Of a stretch of DNA of 64,000 bases, positions 1-13,139 are shown one piece after another (position 1 is the stretch's first letter; each line of letters begins with the position of its first letter). Position numbers and translations under genes: made by a program. The notes under the pieces are model-generated. The model searched no databases and had not been told where the DNA came from. It saw nothing but the letters and a program-made list of their open reading frames with translations. Origin of the DNA: Alviniconcha marisindica (taxonomy: Eukaryota; Mollusca; Gastropoda; Provannidae); NCBI GenBank assembly GCA_018857735.1, contig JABMCL010000155.1, positions 324,501 to 388,500 on the forward strand, written 5' to 3'.

Positions 1-1990
1 CATCCTGTCTCCGGCCCTTTTCAGCATTAAAATTAACAACATTGTTAAAACTGTCTTAAAGGGTGCTGATTGCTCCTTGTTTGTGGACGATTTTGCTTTG
101 TGTGTGAGTGGAAAGACGTTAAACAGAGTGGAGAGAAGCTATGCAGCTGTGTGTAAACAGCGTTCAGAAGTGGGTGATTGAGAACGGCTTCAAGTTCTCC
201 ACCTCTAAGACGGTCTGTATTCATTTCCATCAACAGTAGGGTTTTTTCCCCAGACCCTAACATTCTTCTGGGAAAAACACCCATAAAAGTAGTCAGAGAA
301 GCAAAGTTCCTTCGTGTTATCTTTGACACGAAACTTACTTTTAAAAATCACATTCAGTACCTTAAAACCTCCTGTCAGAAGGCTCTGGACATTCTTCGTG
401 TTGTGGGACATACTGATTGGGGAGCTGATCGTATCATCCTGCTGCGCTTTTACCGTTCGTTAGTCCGCTCCAAATTGGATTATGGATGCATTGTGTACGG
501 ATCGGCCCGTCGGTCGGTTCTGAAACAGTTGGATCCGATCCACCATCAGGGCTTGCGAATCGCGTTGGGTGCTTTCCGCACATCTCCTGCTCGAAGTCTG
601 TACATAGAAGCACATGAACCGTCGTTAACCACTCGCCGATTAAAATTGTCTTTAAACTATGTTCTTAAACTCAAATACCAGCCAGAAAACCCAGCCTATA
701 GTTGTGTTTTTGAACCCGAAAACACCAAATTATTTGAAGAATCGGAGTCAAAGGTTCCACCTCTTGGCATCCGCATTCTTCCCCACTTGGAGAAATCCAA
801 ACTGAACCTGAATTTGGTAGACGATGCTCCCTCGTTGGACATCGTCCCTTGGAAACTTTCAGTTCCTGCAGTCCGTTTTGACCTAGCCAGTTTAAAAAAG
901 ATACAACAAACCCAGAAATATATAAACAGCTCTATTTACAACTCATCTCTGAATACCCATTATCAGAATTTTTTTCCACCGAGGGTTCTAAAACAGAGGA
1001 AGAAGTTGCTGCGGCGACTGTATCCACAAAACGAATTAAAAAAACTTTTACATGTCGGCTTCCAGACGACAGTTCAATATATACAGCAGAGTTGAGAGCT
1101 ATTCTTTTAGCTCTCAAACATGTTTATTATTCCAAAGAAAAATCATTTTTGATATTATCTGATTCCTTTTCATCGTTACAGTCTATATTAAACCTAAAAT
1201 ATGATCATCCAGTTTTTAGTTCAGATTTTAGAATTATATACAGAAATGACAAGAGAGGGGAGAGAATTGTTTTCATCTGGGTTCCCGGCCATGTTGGCAT
1301 TATGGGAAATTCGGCTGCAGATTCTGCAGCTAAGGATGCCCTTGATGGAGACATCTCGGTTGAGCTCATCCATTCTCAGACCTAAAACCACGCACAAATA
1401 AATATATATTAGAACTATGGCAGTTTGAGTGGGCTGAGTTCCCGGAAAATAAATTATATAAGATATTCCCAGTATTAAAAGAATGTATATCATATCCTCG
1501 GAAAAACAGAAAAGAAGAAACTGTGATGGACCGATTGCACATTGGCCATTCTTTTCTTACTCATTCCTTTTTATTAAAGGGTGAGGAACCGCCAATGTGC
1601 ATCGGATGTGATAAACGTTTAACCAAAGAGCATGTTTTACTTACTTGTTAGGATTTTATTGAAATAAGAGAGAGCCACTTTACAGCTAAATCACTGCGCA
1701 TGTTGTTTAAGGATATTTCACCTGAAAAGATTTTTAACTTTTTGAAAGAAATTAATTTTAAAAATTTTTGGAAAAAAAATTTTTAAATTTGCCAAAATCT
1801 TTTTTATTAAGGGGTTATGATTTGTGATACCTTTTAAGCGTAGTTTTTTAAAAACTGAAAAATATAAATTCTATGTGTTGTAAAAAACGATAAAAGAATG
1901 TTCCGTTAACAAAAAAAAAGGAAAAAAGTTTTACTTTTGAAAAAAAAAAAATGTTACGATAAATAAAATAAAAAACACCGGTGAAAACTG
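1..1990 (+). pseudogene. Non-LTR retrotransposon relic (I/Nimb-like), RT end plus RNase H
   Basis: The window opens inside a reverse transcriptase. From base 2 the frame reads ILSPALF, then FVDDF (a variant of the usual FADD catalytic box). The frame shifts near 140 and again near 230, then stays open to 1095 with the typical thumb/linker text (KFLRVIFD, LDYGCIVYGSA). A further shift leads to an RNase H domain at about 975-1385, with the acidic residues in TAELRAI, ILSDSFSS and GNSAADSAAKDA. At 1525-1650 a CX2C...HX4C motif (MCIGCDKRL...EHVLLTC) closes the protein. RNase H plus a C-terminal zinc knuckle is known from I-group elements. At least three frameshifts show a dead copy. The left end is outside the window; the right end in A/T-rich 3'UTR near 1990 is approximate. 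Confidence 0.8.
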
Positions 1991-2324
1991 TAACCGATCG
2001 TATGTCATTTGACATCAGGTGGAAGTTCAGATTTAGGGATCTGACGTAAGAAATATCTGGTGGCAGTTAGATATTACGATTACCGTCTACAAGATACGGA
2101 TACTGACCGCTGGGCACAACATGGCAGAAATCATGGTCGTGCTTAAGCAACTTTCCAACGTCCATTTCTAAGAAACGGGGACGAGAATTTAGTGGAAAAA
2201 AATGTGTCTTAAAAAACGTTTTTTCTTCTTTTTCCCCCCCCTTTTTTTTCTTTTTGTTTTTTTTTTCATTTTTTCATTTTTCATTTTTTCCTTCTCATTC
2301 CTATCTATAGAGCCCGCGGTGCTT

Positions 2325-2655
2325 CTAAGTAAGTAAACAGGGTGCTTAACGTCCACAGAAACCATGACGCTTATTAGGGACGGGGAGAAGGGGGGCGGGG
2401 TATGGAGGTGGGGGGAAGAGGGAGATCATATATCTATCGCTACACTGTCACCACCAGAATGATTCCTGCATTAAGATGGGCAGCGATGAGAGCCATTTTA
2501 ATGTTTCAGTAGGAAGTGATGGACAAAGTCACAAGACAGTGTCCACAAACCACAACCTTTTTGAAGAGAGAGGAGAGCCGAAGCGGTATCGAACCGAGGT
2601 CCTTCCGCTTACCAGCCTAACGCCGTACTGCTAGGCCAAACCGGCTCACTGCGAT
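2325..2655 (-). mobile_element. tRNA-derived SINE, family A, full length
   Basis: Read on the - strand it starts GAGCCGGTTTGGCCTAGCAG, an RNA polymerase III A-box-like head. A B box GGTTCGATACC follows, then a conserved body and the tail TTTCTGTGGACGTTAAGCAC followed by TTAC repeats. The same sequence recurs at 15432-15737, 19036-19436, 38871-39165 and 50485-50765. It is not a working tRNA gene because the cloverleaf is incomplete. Confidence 0.85.
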
Positions 2656-2701
2656 TCTTCTTCAGTTCCTATCCCCTTTAAGTCCGGACGGAGGGCAGGA
2701 A

Positions 2702-2878
2702 GGGAGTGGAGGGTGTGGTGGAGAGAAACCACGAAGGGAGTGGAGGGTGTGGTGGAGAGAAACCACGAAGGGAGTGGAGGGTGTGGTGGAGAGAAACCAC
2801 GAAGGGAGTGGAGGGTGTGGTGGAGAGAAACCACGAAGGGAGTGGAGGGTGTGGTGGAGAGAAAACCACGAAGGGAGT
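2702..2878. repeat. 34-bp minisatellite, about 5 copies
   Basis: Near-identical 34-bp units beginning GGGAGTGGAGGGTGTGGTGG are repeated head to tail. Open frames through it are a by-product of the repeat. Confidence 0.9.
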
Positions 2879-2894
2879 GTCTTCTTCTTAGCAA

Positions 2895-3520
2895 CAAAAT
2901 CTCATCTCAATTGTACACTGGAGCGAAACAGACCTTACGCTTAGCACGATAATTTTGTAAATATTTTTATGTTTTTGTTTTCAGCTTTCATGGATATATA
3001 AGTTCTGGCCTTTTACATAAAAATCACCCGAGTTAAGCGTAACTGCTAAGACGAGATGACAAGAGCACGGAGAGGTGAAGAGAGTTGACCGTGTGTTCAC
3101 TGACACTCCCCTGAATAATATTCTTTTGCCTCCAAATTATCGCTTTAGAAGCATGTACTCAACAAAGGGTGACATCATCGTTTGCTGTGAAGAATGAGCT
3201 GCAGTCAAGCGACAAGTGGCGAACAGAGAAGACAGAACAAGTTCACAAAAGCCTTTACCTCCCTTGCTAACGAGAATGCCAAATGGCTGGTTGTATGTTA
3301 AAGGGGACCCGGACCGAAGCGGCATCACGAATCGTATGGAGGAATGGAATAAAATGAAAAAGACAGACAAGAGTATTCCACTGGAAAACTGGCTCTTTGT
3401 TCAAAATCGACGTTTAAAAGTCGTGAAAACACGACCGTGATTCCGCCATTTTGTGCCCAGCAGTCTGTATCAGTGTGTGACAGAGTATCAAATACGTCAC
3501 GAACCAGTCTTTTCTTGCTC
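2895..3520 (+). repeat. Interspersed/duplicated segment, copy 1
   Basis: This stretch is collinear with 4045-4672. Shared blocks include GGCCTTTTAC, GATGACAAGAGCACGGAGAG and AATGCCAAATGGCTGGTTGT. The copies differ by substitutions and indels, so this is an old duplication or two insertions of one element. Short open frames in it show no recognisable domain. Confidence 0.7.
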
Positions 3521-4044
3521 TTCTGACCAACATGGCCGCTCCCTAAGCATCCCAAACTGGAAACAAAATAAGCACTTCTTTAGTGCAGTATTAATAGCAC
3601 GACCCATTAAAGCCTGCAGACAAAACGTGTGCGAAGAAGGGAGGCTCCTTATATGGAATCGAAGCGAAGACGTGAGTTGGCCTGAAAAATGTGCAAATCT
3701 TTCCACCTGCAGACTTCGTGTGGTTGTTCTGTCAATGTTTATATAAAAGAAGTTTTTTTTTCGTTTTTTTTTTCAGGTTTTTTTTTCTTTTCTTTTTTTC
3801 TGTTGTTGTTGTTTTGAGTTTTTCTTTTCTTTCGGTGTTTGTTTTGTTTTGTTGTTTTCTTTGCTTGCTTCAGATTTGATCTCCTCAGGGTGCAATCGTG
3901 CTGTTTGCTTCTTTACAACAAGGATCAGAAAACGACTGGTTCATGACGTATGTGATACTCTTGCCGCCCATTCCGGCCTTGTTGATGACGTCACTGACAC
4001 AGCCTTCTCCGCCACAAAGCGTCAGTGTCGTGCTTTAGCAAAAT
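3521..4044. other. No gene seen
   Basis: This stretch separates the two copies of the duplicated segment. It holds a T-rich run (3755-3860) and otherwise unremarkable sequence. No exon, RNA gene or known element was recognised. Confidence 0.5.
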
Positions 4045-4773
<729 letters not shown>

Positions 4774-4789
4774 AAGTCTAGCATAGTAT

Positions 4790-5215
4790 ATTCCGGTATT
4801 GTTCTTTGAAACTCACTCCCTTACTCTTAGATTACCACCAAGCACTGAAACTTTTAAATCACGTTACATGTCATACATTATGCGCTGATTGGTTGGCATT
4901 GCATGTTATATTTGGTGATTGTTACCCGCCTGAAACGTTTTACCATATTGTATCTCCCATTTATCACGCATTTACCCAACAAATGATGATTTCATAGCCC
5001 CATGTATCCACCTTCATTCCTGCCTGTCTCATATCATGTTTGATGTCTGAACTTCATTTATTCCATGTGTGTACTGGTGGTCGTAGATTAGAAAATATGT
5101 ACATGTATAATTAGATCTAGAGTAGTCCCTTGTTTGGGCGAGGGCTGGATGTAAGAAAGCATACATGCTTATCTATTACCCTAGCGTAAATAAAGAATTT
5201 TATCCTCTCTCTCTC
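4790..5215 (+). other. Probable LINE 3'UTR remnant
   Basis: This is non-coding A/T-rich sequence ending in GTAAATAAAGAATTTTATCC and then a CT run. An AATAAA followed at once by a simple repeat is the usual 3' end of LINE copies in this window. A poly-C run of about 35 bases follows at 5228. Confidence 0.4.
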
Positions 5216-5225
5216 TTTTTTCTTC

Positions 5226-5267
<42 letters not shown>

Positions 5268-5361
5268 ACTGAACCATGTTATGTTTTCGTGATTTACAAA
5301 TAATTGCGAGATACGTCAACACCATTTTTGCTATGTATACATCTTATTTATTCATTGTTAT

Positions 5362-5900
5362 TTCAAAGTATTTTCAATGATTTTGCTATTCCTGTATGTT
5401 TATTACTATTAATAGTGGTAGTATTGTATTTTATTTGTTTATATATTGTTTATCCTGTTTAAATATTAATCGAGTTTGTAAAACATTTTTATTTTTATTT
5501 TTATATAATTGTTTCTCCAGTTTTCACTTATTCGACAGTTTAGCAAGACTAGTGTTAGCAGGTCTAAATGAACCTAAACTACAATCCTTGGAAATAAAGT
5601 TTTCGAGTTCGAGTTCGATTTCTCTCGCTCTCTCAAAGTATTTTCACTGAATTTGCTGTTCATGTATGTTTATTACTATTAATAGGGGTAGTGTTATTTT
5701 TTATTTGTTTGTATATTGTTTATCATGTTTAAATATTAATCGAGTTTGTAAAGTTTTTGTTTGTTGTTGTTTGTTAATTGTTGTTCATATAATTGTTTCT
5801 CCACGTTTCACTTATTCAGTAGTTTAGCAAGGACTAGTTGTTAGACAGGTCTAAATGAACCTAAACTACAATCCTTGGAAAATAAAGTTTTCGAGTTCGA

Positions 5901-5905
<5 letters not shown>
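5362..5905 (+). repeat. Tandemly duplicated LINE 3' tail (two units of about 270 bp)
   Basis: Unit 1 (about 5362-5630) and unit 2 (about 5633-5905) share long blocks such as AAATATTAATCGAGTTTGTA and GAACCTAAACTACAATCCTT. Both end in AATAAAGTTTTCGAGTTCGA, a LINE-style 3' terminus. The second runs into a (CT)n tract to 5984. Confidence 0.75.
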
Positions 5906-5988
<83 letters not shown>

Positions 5989-6235
5989 CACCCAGACTTG
6001 TCATTCAGTGAGTCGGATAGTTGCTGAAGATGACTGATCACTCTTTATGCTGATATATCGGCGCCTGCGCTATGTGGATTATATAAGCTTATAATCTTGT
6101 TATGCGTTCATTGTCCCTAATATGCTCTTTAGCATCTGAGTACACGAAGCAGAAAGTATACGTATGCGTTCATTCGCCTGCTCCTTCTGCTTTGACAAGG
6201 AATGCTTTTTTCTCTAAGTTTAATTTGACAGCCCA

Positions 6236-6238
<3 letters not shown>

Positions 6239-6306
<68 letters not shown>
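6239..6306. repeat. (GT)n microsatellite
   Basis: A pure GT run of about 68 bases. Confidence 0.95.
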
Positions 6307-6307
<1 letters not shown>

Positions 6308-6450
6308 GTGTGTGTTTTCAGTGTTATTTTCTGATACAGTATTTTTGATTCTCGACTTACTTTTGCCAAATTGCTTATATGCCTGAATGTATTTTTCATG
6401 TAATCACTGTTACATATTGTTCACCCACAATATTGCTATGGCCAATCCAT

Positions 6451-6607
6451 TGATTATACATTAAACCATTCATCCATTTCTCTCTACCTTGATTATACAT
6501 TAAACCATTCATCCATTTCTCTCTCCCTTGATTATACATTAAACCATTCATCCATTTCTCTCTACCTTGATTATACATTAAACCATTCATCCATTTCTCT
6601 CTACCTT
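6451..6607. repeat. 39-bp minisatellite, 4 copies
   Basis: Four units beginning TTGATTATACATTAAACCAT, with one or two substitutions among them. Confidence 0.9.
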
Positions 6608-6689
6608 CGATAAACATAAACCAGCATGCATGCACCACGCAGAGCATACATATACGAACGCAACACCATCACCACCACGACCACACCGA

Positions 6690-7169
<480 letters not shown>

Positions 7170-7185
7170 CTCGATTGGTCAGGTG

Positions 7186-7600
7186 CATCATAAATGTCCT
7201 TTATTATTATTATTAATTGCCTTTGGGAAGCGAAGTGGCTGAGGGTTACTCACTCACCCTGACATTCATCGGCTAGTGCTACGCACAGCAGGAGGCCCGG
7301 GTTCGCGCGCGTAAAAGATCCCTATGCAGTTGCAAATCGAAGAAGTGTAGGGATTGTTTTTCTTCTGCTTTGGCAAAATAAATAACCTCCATTGCATCAC
7401 AACAGATAAAACCTCACACAGCGCATTCACCGGTAGAACTGGGCAGAAGTGCTCTTACGGTGACTGTAGCCCCACCAAGGTAGGATTGGGCAGAAGTGCT
7501 CTTACGGTGACTGTAGCCTGACCGAGGTGAGCCTTACCAGGTAGGATTGGGCAGAAGTGGTCTTAAGATGACTGTAGCCTCACCCAGGTAGGACTGGGTG
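7186..7600 (+). mobile_element. SINE-like element with short tandem tail
   Basis: It opens with a LINE/SINE-type terminus (CATAAATGTCC then TTA repeats). Next come an A-box-like GTGGCTGAGG and a B-box-like GGGTTCGCGCG, then GTAAAAGATCCCT, a block also present in the SINE at 62516-62978. From about 7430 a unit of 55-60 bp containing GGGCAGAAGTG and GGTGACTGTAGCC is repeated three times. The tRNA-like head is degenerate. Confidence 0.55.
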
Positions 7601-8110
7601 GCGATGTTTTTTCGGTGACGGCGATGCTTTTCGTTTTTTACGCAGAGTATAAGATTAAGAATGAAGCACACGTTTACTGCAAGCGCTCTGTCATTCACAC
7701 ATTTCATTAGCATTGCAAATACTGACCAGAGCAGGCGGGAATCTGGCACACCTCTGACCCACGTTTCCTCCAGTCGGACAGGCGAATGACAGACGTCAAA
7801 GGGAACGGTCATCTGGTTGATTGGGGAACGGTGGGGGCGGGGGGAGGGGGGGGGGTCATCGGATGCTTCCAGGAGGCTACGCAGTTACCGGGTTGGGAAT
7901 TTTGAAGGCGATCAAAGGAAAGGTCTGGAGAAACGGATGTTGGTGTCGTTCTCTACGGATCGTCAGGCTGTGTGGGTAGCTTGAAGGATAGGTGATAGGT
8001 TTATACCATGCTGACCTTTGGTGACATGGGGCTTGGTACTGTTTGGTTCGTCGACATGAAATGTGATGGGATTGGATTGAGATTGAGTCCTTTTTCTCTC
8101 GTGAGGAAAA
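7601..8110. other. No gene seen
   Basis: Mixed-composition sequence with a short G-rich run near 7840. No exon or element was recognised. Confidence 0.5.
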
Positions 8111-8144
8111 TGTTGTGGGTGGGTCTGTATGTTAATCGAGAGAG

Positions 8145-8199
8145 TGCGTGTGCGTGTGCGTGTGCGCGCGCGCGCGCGCGCGCGCGCGCGTGTGTGTGT

Positions 8200-8248
<49 letters not shown>

Positions 8249-8430
8249 TGCACTGTTTCCTACATGCACCTGTAAAAATGAAAGACAGCTTCATTCCATC
8301 ATCCCTGCACGAAACAACAGCTTCGTTGCAGTTGTGGAACGTGTGTAGCTAGGTCTGGAGCATGTAGCATCTCTTGATGGGCAAAGGTGTCAGCGAGTAC
8401 GCTTCAACCATCCCTCTCACCAGCCACTCC

Positions 8431-8466
<36 letters not shown>

Positions 8467-8509
8467 TGTCTGCCTGTGTGTGTGCACGTGTGAGTGTATG
8501 TATGTTCGC

Positions 8510-8540
<31 letters not shown>

Positions 8541-8595
8541 CGTGTGCGTGTGTGTGTGTGTGTGTGCGTGTGTGTGCGTGTGTGTGTGTGTGCGT

Positions 8596-8662
<67 letters not shown>
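8145..8662. repeat. CG/GT-rich microsatellite cluster
   Basis: It comprises (GC)n and (GT)n at 8145-8247, non-repetitive sequence to 8430, then (GT)n with GC interruptions at 8432-8662. Alternating purine-pyrimidine DNA of this kind favours the Z form. Confidence 0.9.
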
Positions 8663-8664
<2 letters not shown>

Positions 8665-9094
8665 CGAATAATACGAGTCAGTCAGACGTTTACAGACAGC
8701 CAATTCATCACCGTCAGTCATACATCGCTCACTTCTCTCCGCCCCTTTGTGTCGCTCTCTCTCTCCCTGTCCCCCTCTTTCTCCAGCTTTTCCAAATGCC
8801 GCCAACATCAAGCTGTTATCGTTTTATTACGTCTTAATGCTTTAGGAGGGTTGCTGTAAAGCGTATGAGAGAAAAAGAGAGAGAGGATGGGGAGAATACA
8901 GATTTTTTTTTTAAATATTGTTGCTAGGATTGCAATTTAGGTTTACCTTCCTGGGGGAGGGAGAGACAGAGACATAAAATGAAACAGAGATGGTGGGGAC
9001 AGAGAGAGGGAGGGAGGACAGGACTAAGCAGAGAACAAGATGGGGACAGAGAGGGAGGTGAGCGAGAGCGACGACAGACAGACAAGACGGACCA
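8663..9094. other. No gene seen
   Basis: Non-repetitive sequence between microsatellites with some purine-rich runs. No coding signal was seen. Confidence 0.5.
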
Positions 9095-9593
<499 letters not shown>

Positions 9594-9769
9594 AGGTGTT
9601 TAAAAGTACCGCTGACTGTCTCATCAGAGACGTATTACTTTATGCACTCACTTACCTATGTCTTTCACAGTGCCTGCATGGTTGGGTGGTTTGGTTTGCT
9701 TCCTTTGCGCAGTAGTTGTCTTTGTTGTTGCCTGTGTAAGTGCGCTTGTGTACGCACGTGCGTGCGTAC

Positions 9770-10258
9770 GTGTGTGGTTGTGTGTGTGTGTGTGTGTGTG
9801 TGTGTTTTGTGTGTTTGGTGTGTGGTGTGTGGTTGTGTGTGTGTGTGTGTGTGGTGTGTGTGTGTGTGTAGTGTAGTGTGGTGTGTGTGTGTGTGGTGCT
9901 ATGGTTGTGTGTGTGTGTGTGTGTGTGTGCGTGTGGGTGTGTATGTGTGTTGTGTCGTTGTGGGGTGGGGGGGGAGGGGGGAGTTGCGGTTGTGTTTGTG
10001 CGTGTGTGTTTGTGTGCGTCCGTGCGTGTGTGTGCGTGCGTGCATGTGTGTGTGTTCGTGCGTGCGTGTATGTGCGTGCGTGTGTGTGTGTTCGTGCGTG
10101 GATGCGTTTGCGTGTGTGTGCGTGCGTGCGTGTGTGTGTGTGCATGCATGCGAGCGTCCGTGCGTGTGCGTGCGTGCGTGCTTGCGTGCGTGTGCGTGCG
10201 TGCGTGCGTGTGTGTGTGTGTGTTCGTGCGTGCATGTCTTTGCGTGTTCGTGTGTATA
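9770..10258. repeat. (GT)n/(GTGC)n tract
   Basis: Imperfect GT repeat with many GCGT interruptions and a G-rich patch near 9960. Confidence 0.95.
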
Positions 10259-10259
10259 T

Positions 10260-11225
10260 ATGTAATGTAGGGCATGCCTGTTTAATTGTGATTTGAACAG
10301 TTTGTAGTCATTGTTATTGCCGTTTCCCGCTTAAGCTCTCTCAACGTGTAGGCCAATGCAGTTCTTTATATGAATTTTGTACGGCGCGCGGAGCTCTGTT
10401 TTTATGTTAGAGGTTCGCGCTTTACAGGTGTTTCATTATTATAATTATTAGCGTTATTATTTCTTGTGACAAACACATTACTGATGCAGCATACTGCTTC
10501 TGAAGCACAGCCATGCACGCAGCAAGCAGCGCACGCCCGACGTTAAACGCCTACCAACTGTCACGTTGGATTCTTCACAAGACCTAATGCAGGCCCTAGG
10601 GAAATATGCGCGCCATCTTGAGTCGTGCGCCGGGAAACATGTGAAGGCTGACACGGGCCACTTGTCACGGAGTCTTGTCGTGAATGTAACAAACACACGG
10701 GCTTCACTCTCGCGCCACATTAAAACGTCGACATACTTCTCCTGAACAAGCGCTTGAAGCAGAAAACCGGGTCGCCTGAAAACCGCGGCGAGACGGTGAT
10801 TATTTACATTTGACACATTATCTTGTTCGGTCACTGTTAAAGCGCGCGGCATTTTTCAGCCTAATTCGTCTTTTCGCCTTCAGAGAGAAACAGTAAAGAT
10901 CGCTGAGGTATTTGAGAAATGCGGTGTGGAATTGGTTAGCCTATCGCGGTATTAGCCGAACCCTGGTGTTATTTTCCCGTAAGATGGTTCGGGTGGATTT
11001 TGGCGACAGGTGTGTTGTTGACTGGTCCCCTTTCTTAATAGATGCTCGTCCACTTGCATCCCCCCACCCAGCAGAATCCTCCCATTGTTGTTGTTGCTGT
11101 TGTTGGTTTAAACAGTTTTGTTAACGAACGCATACCAGCATACAATATTTCCTTGAGCGTCAAACAAGTAAACTTATATGAGACGCTCTAAATAGCAAAC
11201 GTATGATGTAGTGGGTGTTGTTGTT
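10260..11225. other. Unassigned single-copy-looking stretch
   Basis: This is the longest repeat-free stretch left of ARRDC exon A. The part from about 10490 to 10900 has more CpG than its surroundings, as a promoter might. No TATA box or convincing first exon was found. A short ATG frame at 10984 runs to a GTGTGT donor-like site, but it neither resembles the arrestin N-terminus nor has the phase exon A needs. An ORF of 124 codons on the - strand has no recognisable domain. Confidence 0.3.
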
Positions 11226-11226
11226 G

Positions 11227-11228
<2 letters not shown>

Positions 11229-11293
<65 letters not shown>

Positions 11294-11383
11294 CGCGTGT
11301 GTGTATGCGTGGGTGCATGTATGTGTGTGTGTGTGTGTGTGTGGTGTGTGTGTGTGTGTGTGCATGCCTCGTGCATGCATGCA

Positions 11384-11439
<56 letters not shown>

Positions 11440-11446
11440 CGTGCTG

Positions 11447-11493
<47 letters not shown>

Positions 11494-11535
11494 TGTGTGT
11501 GTGTGTTATGCGTGCGTGTACATGTGTGTGTGTGT
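11229..11535. repeat. (GT)n tract
   Basis: GT repeat with GCAT and GCGT interruptions. Confidence 0.95.
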
Positions 11536-11606
11536 TTCTATTCTTTTCGTTTTGATATTGTCAGGCATGCAACTCCAAGTGTGTGGCAACTGCGGAAACC
11601 TATATA

Positions 11607-11962
11607 GGCCCTATTAATTGTGTAAAGAACTGCGATGTACTCAATAAAAATCACAAACGGAAAATTTCCCCTAACAATTGTGTAAAGAGCTGCGATGTAA
11701 AAAAAAAAAAAAACCTTAAAAAAATACACAGAAAATCCCCCCTAACAATTGTGTAAAGAGCTGCGATGTACAAAAACAAACAAACAAACAAAACAAAAAA
11801 CACACGGAAAATTCCCCTCTAACAATTGTGTAAAGAACTGCGATGTACACAATAAAAAGTACACACGGAAAATCCCCCCTAACAATTTTGTAAAAACTGC
11901 GATGTACACAATAAAAAATCACACACGGAAAATCCCCCCTAACAATTGTGTAAAGAACTGCG
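11607..11962. repeat. Minisatellite of about 62 bp, 5-6 copies
   Basis: Units share ACAATTGTGTAAAGAACTGC, GATGTACACAATAAAA and CGGAAAATCCCCCC. They vary in length through A-runs (one unit has 14 A at 11700). Several carry AATAAA on the + strand, but no gene ends here. Confidence 0.85.
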
Positions 11963-11990
11963 AGAACTCTGACCCCCTCCCGGCCCTCGC

Positions 11991-12011
11991 CCCCCTCCCC
12001 GCCCCCCCCCC

Positions 12012-12065
<54 letters not shown>
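11991..12065. repeat. Poly-C tract
   Basis: About 65 nearly uninterrupted C. Long C or G runs of this kind are error-prone in sequencing, so the length is uncertain. Confidence 0.9.
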
Positions 12066-12095
12066 ACCTAGCGAGCCCCTAGGGAAAATCCTCCA

Positions 12096-13139
12096 GATGA
12101 TTTTATCCCTGCCTTTTGCTGCTGCATGTTGTAAGGCATACGACTCAGCTACCGATGATTTTATCCCTGCCTTTTGCTGCTGCATGTTGTCAGGCATACG
12201 ACTCAGCTACCGATGATTTTATCCCTGCCTTTTGCTGCTGCATGTTGTCAGGCATACGACTCAGCTACCGATGATTTTATCCCTGCCTTTTGCTGCTGCA
12301 TGTTGTCAGGCATACGACTCAGCTACCGATGATTTTATCCCTGCCTTTTGCTGCTGCATGTTGTCAGGCATACGACTCAGCTACCGATGATTTTATCCCT
12401 GCCTTTTGCTGCTGCATGTTGTCAGGCATACGACTCAGCTACCGATGATTTTATCCCTGCCTTTTGCTGCTGCATGTTGTCAGGCATACGACTCAGCTAC
12501 CGATGATTTTATCCCTGCCTTTTGCTGCTGCATGTTGTCAGGCATACGACTCAGCTACCGATGATTTTATCCCTGCCTTTTGCTGCTGCATGTTGTCAGG
12601 CATACGACTCAGCTACCGATGATTTTATCCCTGCCTTTTGCTGCTGCATGTTGTCAGGCATACGACTCAGCTACCGATGATTTTATCCCTGCCTTTTGCT
12701 GCTGCATGTTGTCAGGCATACGACTCAGCTACCGATGATTTTATCCCTGCCTTTTGCTGCTGCATGTTGTCAGGCATACGACTCAGCTACCGATGATTTT
12801 ATCCCTGCCTTTTGCTGCTGCATGTTGTCAGGCATACGACTCAGCTACCGATGATTTTATCCCTGCCTTTTGCTGCTGCATGTTGTCAGGCATACGACTC
12901 AGCTACCGATGATTTTATCCCTGCCTTTTGCTGCTGCATGTTGTCAGGCATACGACTCAGCTACCGATGATTTTATCCCTGCCTTTTGCTGCTGCATGTT
13001 GTCAGGCATACGACTCAGCTACCGATGATTTTATCCCTGCCTTTTGCTGCTGCATGTTGTCAGGCATACGACTCAGCTACCGATGATTTTATCCCTGCCT
13101 TTTGCTGCTGCATGTTGTCAGGCATACGACTCAGCTACC
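12096..13139 (+). repeat. 58-bp minisatellite, 18 copies, carrying the acceptor site of ARRDC exon A
   Basis: Eighteen units of exactly 58 bp are nearly identical; the first has one visible substitution. Each holds a pyrimidine-rich stretch (TTTTATCCCTGCCTTTTGCT), a TTGTCAG acceptor and the 18 bases GCATACGACTCAGCTACC. The last unit runs straight into coding sequence, and there these 18 bases are the start of exon A (13122). In exon A phase every upstream copy meets a TGA at the next unit junction (CGA TGA), so only the last acceptor gives an open product. Confidence 0.95.

Noticed and set aside
2580..2655. tRNA gene
   Set aside because: A and B boxes are present, but the stems do not pair as a tRNA and the sequence continues into a repeated SINE body; the same applies to the heads at 15.7, 19.05, 38.9 and 62.5 kb.
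10478..10852. 124-codon - strand frame
   Set aside because: No domain, no splice or start context, and it overlaps a CpG-richer stretch where stops are rarer by composition.
10984..11010. ATG frame MVRVDFGD as the missing first ARRDC exon
   Set aside because: It ends in the wrong phase for exon A and lacks the G-Q-x-V-x-G strand expected in the arrestin N-terminus.
12096..13139. CRISPR-like array
   Set aside because: The units are contiguous and identical with no unique spacers, in a eukaryotic gene; it is a minisatellite.
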